Shown in pieces: positions 10,716 through 21,900 of a DNA stretch of 64,000 nt. The translations under genes and the position numbers were made by a program. The stretch is from Piezodorus guildinii. Its lineage: Eukaryota > Arthropoda > Insecta > Hemiptera > Pentatomidae. Position 1 is the first letter of the stretch; each line of letters opens with the position of its first letter. A model generated the notes under the pieces. It saw only the letters and a program-made list of their open reading frames with translations, was not told the origin of the DNA and searched no databases. The DNA lies in contig CM041292.1 in NCBI GenBank assembly GCA_023052935.1, positions 174,406,900 to 174,470,899 on the forward strand. The letters run 5' to 3'.

Positions 10716-11700
10716 AGATTACATTTCGAATTCGCATTCGATAAGGTGTGGCATGAAGGATTGCTTTCCAAGCTCAAAATTTTTCTTCCTCCGACTTATT
10801 ACTTAATATTACTCTCTTGCTTGACAGAAAGACACTTTACTGTAAAAGTAGGAGACGCATTTTCTGGAATAAAACGTGTTGAAGCAGGAGTCCCACAAGG
10901 CAGTGTACTGGGACCGTTACTATTTAATATCTACACCTCTGACGTTCCAGAGAATGATCACACCTTACTAGCCACTTTTGCAGACGATACAGCTCTTTTG
11001 ACATCCCATCAAAACCCAGGCATTTTTCATGTTGCAAAACCACATTGATGATTTATCCGGTTGGACTAATAGATGGAAAGTGAAAATGAATCAATCAAAG
11101 AGTTTATTTATCGTTTTCCCGCTCAATCATGGGAATTGTCCAGCAGTCTATTTCGAGGATAAACCCATTCCAACATCAGTACAATCTTTGGGACTATACT
11201 TAAACAAAAGACTGACATGGAGGACCCACATTTGACTTAGAAGACAACAGCTGAACACACGATTTGGACTACTATCCCGCCTGCTTTACAAACGATCAAA
11301 ATTATCCGTGAACGCCAAAATTACTATTTACAAAGTACTGATCAAACCATTATGGACAGATGGGATAGGGCTATGGGGATCTGCCAAAAACTTTAACATC
11401 CAAATAATTCAGTCTCTTCAATCGAACATATTACGCAAAATTGTAGATGCACCGTTTCATGTAACAAACGAATTTCTTCACAAGGACTTGGACATACTCA
11501 CAGTATCAGACACAGCCACAGACTATTATAAAAGATTTCATGACACACTGACTAACAACATGAACCCATCGGCTCAAACCCTTATATCCTATACGAGCCC
11601 GTACAACCCACCTCGACGACTTTAGAGGCGGTGGTCTAGAGATGCCTTGATTTAACTGACTTGCGGAAGTTATCATATTTGCTTCTTGCAATTTTTTTTT
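10716..11700 (+). pseudogene. Jockey-type LINE reverse transcriptase pseudogene
   Basis: Pieces in order: AFDKVWHEGLL; AGVPQGSVLGPLLFNIYT; FADDTALL; then after a frameshift near 11035, WTNRWKVKMNQSKS and LGLYLNKRLTWRTH; a TGA at about 11234; then NILRKIVDAPFHVTNEF; and PYNPPRRL, a TAG, then RRWSRDALI. The order and spacing match the intact frame at 1-1143, with one frameshift and two stops. It is 5' truncated. Confidence 0.82.
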
Positions 11701-12215
11701 TTTTTTTTTTGAAGATGGCAAATAGCAATGGAGAAGAAACAAAAAACAATTTTATATAAATAAAAATTAATAAAATATTCAATTTCATAAGTAAAAGTTA
11801 ACATACAAAATTATATCTTATAACTAGGTATGGTAATAATATGAATAAGATAATAATAGAACGAGAAGCTACCAACGTTTTATAGGATTTATTCCTTTAC
11901 TAGTTAAAGCTTGATAATCAGAATGCATCAAATATGTCTGCTAGCATCCTTTGCGTTTACTGTGCATCCCCTTAGTTCTCGAAAAAACTAATGGGATGTA
12001 GAATTAAAAAACTAAAAATTTAGGTAAATTGTTGTTATTCGACACCAAACTGATCCCCCAAGTTTTAGTCAAAAAAGCCGCGGGGGCAGATTTACCATCC
12101 TTACCCTGCTATACTAAACCTAACACGAGACTGGAGATTTGTACTAGTTACTGCGTTAAGTATATTGAACAATATATATTATCAATTTTCATCACTTTTT
12201 TTTTTAGGTTATTAT
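11701..12215. other. Unassigned spacer
   Basis: Starts in a poly(T) run (11692-11710). Nothing else recognised. Confidence 0.5.
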
Positions 12216-12363
12216 AGGGGTACTCACTACGTTTTCTATAGCATGCTATTTGAGTTATTTTGTTAAACCCGTCGAGTTTCTACAGTTATTTCCTGTATAA
12301 AATTGATGGGTTTAGCACAATAGCAGAAATAGCATGCTATAGCAAACGTAGTGAGTACCCCTT
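12216..12363. mobile_element. Palindromic MITE
   Basis: The ends are near-perfect inverted repeats of about 35 bases: AGGGGTACTCACTACGTTT on the left and AAACGTAGTGAGTACCCCT on the right, each followed inward by CTATAGCATGCTATTT. Flanking TAT may be a 3-bp target duplication. Internal sequence is about 75 bases, non-coding. Confidence 0.75.
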
Positions 12364-12809
12364 ATGTATTAATAAAATTAATTGACATACTTACATGTTT
12401 AAGTACAAAGGAAATACGCAGTAGCTCTAACATCGGCTGCAATACCATATGTAAACTATGTAAAGAAATATAGAAAAAAAAACTTTACTATAGTGAACTT
12501 TTCCGGGACTTTGCTATCTCTCGTGCTATACCATGAAGTTATATAATAGCTCATATGAAGGTGTTGTTAGGAAAAATATATTTTTATTTGGAACAGTATG
12601 AAAAACTTGTATTCACTATCACCTTTATTCTCGACCGATTTTGTTTATTATTTAACAGCCTACAACATCACTAGTCATAGACCAAACACGTTTCCTTGTA
12701 GGTTGAATTAGCTTACATATGCATCCATATATCTAGAGTAACATCTTGATTCATTTCATATTTAGAGGCAAATTTGCTATACATATTTTTGTTTTTGTTT
12801 TATGTTAAG
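12364..12809 (+). other. nAChR intron end, nothing recognised
   Basis: AT-rich sequence up to the acceptor at 12809. On the minus strand AATAAA occurs near 12583 and 12625 and could serve the ArfGAP transcript. Confidence 0.5.
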
Positions 12810-12964
12810 GATGAAAAAAATCAAATCCTGACTACAAACTGCTGGTTGACCCAGATTTGGACGGACCACCACCTCACTTGGAACATTTCAGAATTTGAAG
12901 GGATAGAAGTGATACGTCTTCCTTTTCAGTCGGTCTGGAAACCTGACATCATTCTTTATAACAA
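12810..12964 (+). CDS. nAChR exon: loops D and A of the ligand-binding domain
   Basis: The acceptor is a T-rich tract ending TTAAG at 12809 and the donor is GTAAGT at 12965. The 51 codons plus two bases encode [13 protein letters not shown] at the start and WKPDIILYN at the end. The second tryptophan of WLTQIWTD matches loop D and the WKPD motif is loop A. An N-glycosylation sequon (NIS) lies in TWNISEF. The two leftover bases AA join C of the next exon to make Asn, completing LYN. Confidence 0.93.
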
Positions 12965-15900
12965 GTAAGTAAAACATCAGCAAATCTTCAATTGTATCAT
13001 ATTATATTGTCTATTATTTTTTTTAGTGAAAGGTGAGAACATCAGTACTCTCCGAACTCGTGCGGCAAACGTGAAGCCAAACTGCTCAATGCAGAACCGA
13101 GTTTTTCGGCAACCTTAGTAACTCCGTTCCTCAGACAGGTGGCTAGTTCCTCATAAGAAATATTTTCTATTGAAGAAAAGAACAGGTCCGGTAAGTTTGC
13201 CTCGTATGGTTCTCGATTGAAGAGGTCGTCTGAGGATATGGATGTACAGTTGGAAAATCTCGACAAATCGGACTTATATTCATTCGATTCCTCTATATCG
13301 TTGAAGTAACTTTGTGATGAAATCGCTTTGGCCGATACGAACTTCTTTTGTGCTTCATCGGTACTGCTTGTTTTGTATTTAGGTTTGGAAGGTTCCAAAT
13401 TCTTAAACATCTGGTGATAACCGGCTGAGTCTGCTGCATTTTCTTTAACTTCTTTTTCAGACCCTGTAAAAGTAGGATGAGTATAATTCAATCAATCAAT
13501 CGTTGACTGATATAACCTACGTAGATGAGAAATTTTGTCTACCGAAATCGTAAATAATTAGCATTTAAACTTTAGCAGACCTATCTTCCCTAACAATCAA
13601 TACGCAATATATGTTCCACAATTTTTAAGGATATCTTATATGTATGAAGGTAAAAAAAAAATCCATGATTAATCAATTTTACCATAAGAATATATTACCG
13701 AATAATAATCGATTGCACATTGTCTTTTTATAAACCACCAAATCAAGATAAATTCAGCTCTCATCCCATGGTCAAAATCCGTACAGTACCTAGGCATAAC
13801 ATTAGACAAATCTCTTACTTTCACAGATCATATCATATTAAATCCCATTTGAGCCCTCATAACAAATTAATAATATACAAATCAGTTATTCGCCCGTTAA
13901 TTACATACGCCTCGCCAGTCTGGAGCTCAACCTGCTCGACTAACTACCAAAAACTTGAAAGAATTCAAAATCTATCAATGCGGATAATTAACAATTACCC
14001 CCGCTACACTAAAATATCATCTATGCCTTAGGACTTGCAGCTTCCAACAATTAAACATTTTGTCCATACTCAAACAGCTTCTTACTTCAGTAAAACACCA
14101 GTCTCCAAAAATCCATTAATAAAGGAAATCGGTAACTATAATAAAACATCTCTAAAACGCTACACTCATAAAAGAACTAAACATGTGTTGCTAACTTAAG
14201 CTAGTTTGTTTTAATTTATAATTTTATATTATCAATTATGTTATCCGTTTTTATTTGTATAATTTTTTTTTATTTTTGTATAATTTTTCCTACAACCATA
14301 TATAATCACAATTTAATTTTACCACATATTATAGATTAGTTAATTAGATTATAACTACCAAATGAACCAAACATTTGCTGATTGTAAGGATGTCTCATCC
14401 GAAATCATTTATAAATATTTTGTCAATTTGTAAATATGTAAATAAAGTTTATTTTCTTTCTTCTTCATTTTTTTTTTTTTCCTCGTGCACATCTTTGGTG
14501 AGTACTGTTAAAATGTGTATAGAAAATTAAATGTATAAAATAAATTAAAAACATAATTATATTACTATGCACAAAACATATACACAACTAGCGGATCAGC
14601 TTCGTACGGGCGCCTTTACAATTTTGCTAACAAAATATCGATTTCGATGACTAACATAGAGTTTTTGTAAATTGAGAGACAGAAGATTAAATTAACCTCC
14701 AAGACTGATTAACCAATAGCCGGTCTAATCAACGGACAAGTTCATATCTTAACTTTATAATATCCGCTAACTTATCTAAAGGCCTAGTAAGTTACAGCCT
14801 TGTAGGTAATTTCGAAATTTACATAAATTTAAACAATTGATACTAGTGCAACTATTGATGTTATGTAATACTACTGCTTCTAGTTATAAATAATAAAACT
14901 TTATGAAGTGACAATGGTTGACTGAGTATATATATGAGAGAAGTTGGTTGAGGGTGCAGTCAATTTAACACACAATTAAGCGTAAACTTAATTTATTGGT
15001 GCCGACGTTTCGGCCTAAATTATAGGCCTTCTGACGCCTTTCAGCTCACACAACCAGTAAGTAGACATATCTAATTTAAATGTCTCTCAACTCTTTACCC
15101 GTCCACTTTTAAAATTCTCAACCTTTCCAACTTTTAGTTCTCTTTAAACCTTTTCTAATATATATTTCACAGAGAGATATGTATACACACGTATTCACTA
15201 TATTTTCATATTTTAATTCTTTTCACACTTTATGAAAGAATGGACATTTTGTACGTCATAGATTTATAACTCTTTTTCTCTTTGTAATTTTTACAAGTTT
15301 TGTAAATTTGTTTAAAAATTTTTTAACTTTATAGTTTCTCACTATTATACCTATTTCATCACTATTTTTTGACTTTCATCACTTTATTTATTTTTTTACT
15401 TTATAACGTCTCACATTAATTAAATAAGTAATTAATTAATTTTATAAGTAATTAATTATATTAACTGTAAAATATAACACACCTTCTATTAAAATGTCTT
15501 CCCCTCTTTTGTTTCTGTTTGTAGGAATTATTACATTTATCAATTGTCATTACTACAATTCACTTTAAAAAATTATTACATTTATCAATTACAACTTTTT
15601 CACTTTGTTTGTAATCTTTAGTACAATTTATTTTTCTTATCATCTTTATATATTGTATTCCACTGCTGGTTGTTATCTTTGTTTTTGTTTTTCTTATAGC
15701 CCTGAAGAAGGCCTATAATTTAGGCCGAAACGTCGGCACCAATAAATTAAGTTTACGCTTAATTGTGTGTTAAATTGACTGCACCCTCAACCAACTTCTC
15801 TCATAAATAAAACTTTATAATCAAGTAAGAAAAATAAACTGTTATTTATTTTCCCTCTCTTCCCTTGAAAATCGAAGTTTTAGAAGACAAAATAAAGAAA

Positions 15901-18900
15901 CCTACAAAATGAAGAGAAGAGAAGATAAGAAATAAGCAGAGGTAAAAAAAGAATAATTCAAAACATGCGGCTGAAAAGCGTAAAAAATGCAAAACGGAAA
16001 ACTTGAAATGTTATATATGAACCTGAAGGAAGGATGGCACTCTTACGTTCATGAGTTTAAAGAAGAATTTACGGAACGGAACTAAGTAATTATGAATGGA
16101 AAACTAGAAGTGACCCTCTGAATATGATCAACATAAAACAAACCAATGAAAGTGAGCTAAAAATGACTCAAAACCGAGGAATCAAAGGAAACAGCCGAGA
16201 ATGAGGAAAGCACAAAACTCTCGTTAAAGACAAGACGTGGAGTTAATCATATGAAGTAGCAGTGATATTTCCTCATATATGATTGTGATAGAGACTGGAA
16301 AAGATGTGGGATAATTTGAAAATCGGTTCAGTATATCATATTCATAAAAAGTAAGGCTCACTAGGCAAAGTCAGAAGGGTAAGCCTGTTATCAAGATAAT
16401 AATGTAAAGATTCCAAAAATTGCAATATAGCCATACCGAAAATAGAAGAACCAAAGTCACGATTTTGTCTTGCGGCACATGATGAAAAAGTATATGATAT
16501 CGAGCTGCGTTTACCGTATTATTCCTTGACTACAAGCAGGCATGCGATAAAATCAAGAAGTTAAGACTTTTTAATAAAAAGTTCTAGCAAATTGAGAGTT
16601 CCCTCATAAATTTGTTCAATTAATACAAATGATTATGTAAGATGATTCATCTAAAGATATAACTGGAATATTGACTGATTCCTTATTGTGCCTTTCGGAG
16701 TTAACCGAGAAGCTGTGAAAGAGGCATTTATAAAATAACGTGTTAAATGGTAGAAAAATAAAAAATGGACGAAGGATGAGAAATGAATCCTATGGGGATA
16801 AACTTATGATAGCCACCATATGGGACAACGCACTTAAAAGAAGAGTATAAAATAATATATGAAACCGAAGATTGATAGCCGCATGATCAATGTAAATAAA
16901 ACAAAGTACACCACGTCCTGTAACAGCTTTCAAATAAAAAAATAGATCATTAGGTGCACAAGTAAACAAAACGTTGGGACATTATACGTTTTTGTAATTT
17001 GTTTTGTCATTGTTGGTGATTCTATAATAATTATTGTTTATATAAATTTATATTAGTTTATTTGTTTTTAAAAAATACGAAGTAATAGTTCTGATAAACG
17101 TACGCGGTTACCAGAAGGGCGCGCATGCGCATTACCGAGAATTACAGTGCCGGGAATAAAACATCGCAGTCGAGTCGAAGTCGAGTCGCAGTCGAGTCGT
17201 AGTCGAGTCGTAAGTGAGTGCGTACGTACTACAGGACTTCCATCCAGTCACACAGGGTGACCATCTAGTCCCACAGAGAGACAGCAGAGAGACTCATAAT
17301 CGAGAAGAAGACAAGTCCCAGAGGGGGACAGCAGATAAGATTACCTTAAATATTAATAAAACATTGAAGGACTACTAATTTAACAATTATAGTATTTAAT
17401 TTCAATCAGAACTATTACTTTACCACATTAGAATTGGGCATTCATTTTATTATTTTATTTTGTATTATTAATTTCAATTAAACATTTCCTTTTATACATA
17501 ATCTGGCGTATTTATTTCACATGCAATATATAACCAACGCACATACCCAATTTACTAACATTATTTACCAAACAGTCATTAATAATGAATATTTGATTAT
17601 AAAATAAATTAACAGCAGAATTATTTGAGACGGTATAATCTCTTTTACAATAATGAAACAAATGAAAGTCTTAACGATTTTTTTAAGCAACAAAATTCAA
17701 ATCATTTTTAAATACCAAGTACTCACCTATGGTACGGAAACATAAACGTATTTCCGAGACAATTGCTGTAAATTAAGAGTGTTTGAAGAAGTAATGATGA
17801 ATGAAAAACTATAAGAAACCCTGCTAATAAGATCATCATAAAAGAAAGCAAAGAAAATAGTTTACAATTGACTCAAAACCGAGGAATGGAAGGAAACAGC
17901 CGAAAAGGTTGAAACGATATTTCAGTAGGAAACGAATTTTCTTAGAATAACCTCAAACCAGGCGGACGGATAGAGTGGAAAGAGGTGCGAGAAAGCTATG
18001 AGTCAGCAATGGGAAGAGATAGGAACAGGGCAGGGAGAAATGGAAAAGGATTACTCAGGAGGCCAACGGTCACCTTGGTCTACACCGCTCGGGGATTGGT
18101 TATTTAGATCCCTTTTTGAGGTATCCTGTGGTTTAGTGGCTAGCCTTACAATCTTATATGTTCATAGTCACAGTCCGAACCCAGCAGATGGCCCTAGAAT
18201 TTTTTAACCTAGCCAGAAATCCTATGTTATGCCGCCTTTCGGAGGAGATGTTAAGTGGTGGTATCAAGCCTGTCCGACGTCAGAAACGATAAATTTATAC
18301 ACCAATACTTTCAAATTAAGTTTGCACGCATCTTACAGTACACATATACAGATCATATTTTAATAATATTACACAAAGATGTAAAAACACTCACAACTAC
18401 TCCTATTTACATTGTGAGAAATACTGTGCTTCGAAACATTACGATTATCTGATCGTTCCTTAAGCCTTTCTTGTCGTTCTAATTCATCTTTCAAAATGTC
18501 GCTTTCTTCTTCACTATCCTGTTCTTCTGTTGTAACAAATTTTGTATGGGTCTTATCATTATCGACACGTGATCGATTTGTCTCTGAAAAAGTAAATCTT
18601 TTCTTTTCACTTTCTTTTTCTATCTTCTGAAATAGAGACGGGTCGACTTTCGTGGCACCCAAATGCAACCTATTTTTCCTCCTATGTAATTTTGGTGTCA
18701 GCGAATTGGGATCGGGCTTCGGTGCAGTGGCATTCTTACTACTGCTTAGATAGCAAGAGCTCGGGAGAGGTTGCTGAAGATTCATTCTGAGGCTAGCGAT
18801 GAGTTCGCATTTCATCAAATCCTAAAACTTCTAACATAAACAACATAGCCCATACTGTCACTGATAAAGTATTCCAAATCGAAAAACTTAATATTTAGTC

Positions 18901-21900
18901 TCTTATGCATCTTTAAAATTGAACGATTTTTTGATCTCCTTGCCCATTTCAAAAAACTACATATTTAGCAGGTCATTGTTAAGAATATATGTATATTTCA
19001 AAATGTAAACAACTGTTATTGCGAGTTGCGATCCGAGATAAAATATAAGATACGATCACATGATTGCAAGTATTTTGTAATTTTATTCGATGTAAAATAC
19101 TTTCATTTATCCAAATTTCGATAAATGAATTATATTAATAAATGATTAATATAACTCAATAAAGATCCTGTTAAATATATAGAAAGTGTCTTATTAATAG
19201 TCGATAACGACCAATAAAAATTAGGTAAATACATTATTATTGGTTTGGCACTACAACACGTTGACGTGTCCAGGCCTCCTCAACCAGCAACATCCAGAAC
19301 TATGCCCCGTGCTGCAGCCATCCAGTTGTGAACTTCCAAACTCCTCGCATGCCCAGCCAAACAGTCAATCCATCGAAGTCGGGGGCGGCCAACTCTCCTC
19401 CGGCCGTGGACTATCTCCGTCAATAATGTTTTAGGAGTTTCATGTTCCTCCATCCTAGCCACATGTCCAGCCCATATTAGGCGATGTCGCTTGATTACGC
19501 TAACAACGTCAGGCGCTCCGAAAGGTTGTAATCCTCTTCATTTTCCCTTCTCCTCCACACTCTACTAACCAACACCTGTCCAAAAATCTTTCCGAGTAAC
19601 CTTCGCTCAAATGTGGCCAACCTCTGATACATCTCCTTTGTCATGGTCCATGTCTCCGCTCCAAATGTAAGGACTGGGCGAATCAATGTTTTGTACAGAG
19701 CGACTTTTGTTTTACTGACCTGCTTAACAGATGCTACCTCAATCCAAAGTAACATATGTTTGCGGCCAACATCCATCTATTATCTCTGATTCGATGGCAT
19801 TGTCTCAAGTGACTTGTGACCCAAGTTACGTAAATTCAGAGACCCTTTCGAAGAGACAATTTCCAAATTCCACCTTTTCCCCAGGATGTCTTGGGCGTTG
19901 TATAGCAATTATATACTTGATCTTATCATGGTTGTCCACGACCAAATTTTCTTGCTGCTTCTGCGGGAGATGCCTCTTCGACTGACTTCTTTGAGTGTCC
20001 ATTTATATCGATGTGAGGTAAATATATAATTTATAAGAATCGATGTTATTGTAGGTAAATATATAATAACAATTTTTTCGATTCTAATAAATTAATAAAA
20101 ATAAGTATTAACATTTATTTTTATAAATGTATTTATTATAATTAAACAATTTTTAGATCTTATGTATTTTTAGTGTTATACATTCTTAGATTGAGTGTTC
20201 TTAAATCAATCATATCTGTACTTGCTGATAAAAAATTATTCTTGCACTAGAAGTTGGCATTATAGCCGAAACGTATTGCATTATAATAAAATAAAAACAG
20301 TGGTAAAGTATAATTATCAGCCTCGAATTCTGTATTAAACTTCGACCTTAAAAAAAAAAAAAATAAAAATAAAATAAAAAAAATTATATGCACCTAAATA
20401 AAATTCATGTTAAAATAATCATGTTTTTTTTTTTATGATTCTTCTAATTATCAATTAGCTTTATTATCAGTTTTAAGCAACACATTGGTACATTCTAACA
20501 GTTTTTAAGGAGCGTTTTTCATGAAATTACTCTCAATTTTAAACACTCACGTCGATTACTTTTAGCTTTTATGGTTTTATGATACTAGAGCCAACCCATA
20601 AATTATGATTACGTAAGAAGACAAATAATAAAAAGGTGTAATGACCTTACTGTTGATCGCCTAAGAAAACAAAGTACTCTACCCTAACCAACCCATAAAT
20701 CATTGGGCCATGAAAAGTTCGTTCACTGATCATGCTTTTGTGATCCCGCAATCAAATATCGGTTTATTATAGCTTTTTGGATTTTTTCGGTACTTGGTCC
20801 GTAATTTTATGGATGGTTAGGCATAGTCAGTGCACATTTGATTTTAAGATCGGGCGCTCAAGTATTGGTTTCTTTCGCGTATTTTATTTGATAATGGGGT
20901 CCTCAGGTTGGTTGTCGAGGGTTCGCATACTGAACATCCTATTGTTGTTGTTGTTGTTGTTAATTTTAAGATTGATTGCTCAAGTATAGATTTAACTTTT
21001 CAGACTCTACAGACCCTAGATCCGTGATCATTCGAAGTTCGAGCATGCATAGATAGGTTATCAGAGAATAGGACGTTGAAATTAAACTTATTTTATCTAG
21101 AGAACTGAAAAATAATATTAGTTGACAAAAAGAAAAAATCTTAAAAAAAAAAAAAAGTTAGCAGTCTCGTGAAATGGATCTTCAATGGAACTCACAAAAG
21201 ACTAAATAAAAGAAAATTCAAAAGGATTCACAATTTTTATATTTATTTAAATGGAAACTGTTTTTGTAGGACTTTGGATAGAGATTGAACTTAAAAATTG
21301 AAAGCTCTCGAAGGATATTGAAGATTTTAAAATAATAACATATGAATACTTGGTTGTTGATGTACTCTTTTATTAGTTATTGCAAAACACGTTCTTGTGA
21401 ATCATTAATGTTAATATTCATGAATACAACAGAAACCTTTCTTGAAAGTTGCAAACAGGATAATATTATATAAACTTCTTCTGTAACCTAAATGTAACAA
21501 GATTTTACTCTACCGTGATGAGAATAATTACTGCTAATATTTCTTTTTTTTTTTCGAAATTCCTTTTATTTATATGAATATTATTTTACCATTATTCCTT
21601 TGTTAAACTGAAAAATTGTAAAGTACATTGTGATTTTTTTTTCACGCCGAGGCGTCTGAATGAAGATGGCCTTCTTGTGTAGATTCACTACTAGAGAGCT
21701 GCCAATGGCAGTTTCTCTTCATGTTTTTTTTTTCATGTGTTTTATCATTGTAGCATATTTACTTGATGTATGAACATACAGTTGTAAATTTCAATAAATA
21801 AATTTAAAAAAAAAAATTTTTTTTTCAATAAAAGGATTTCAATCAAATATTCCTCTTTATTTTTATTCATTCTTCCATTTTATATACATACTACTACATT

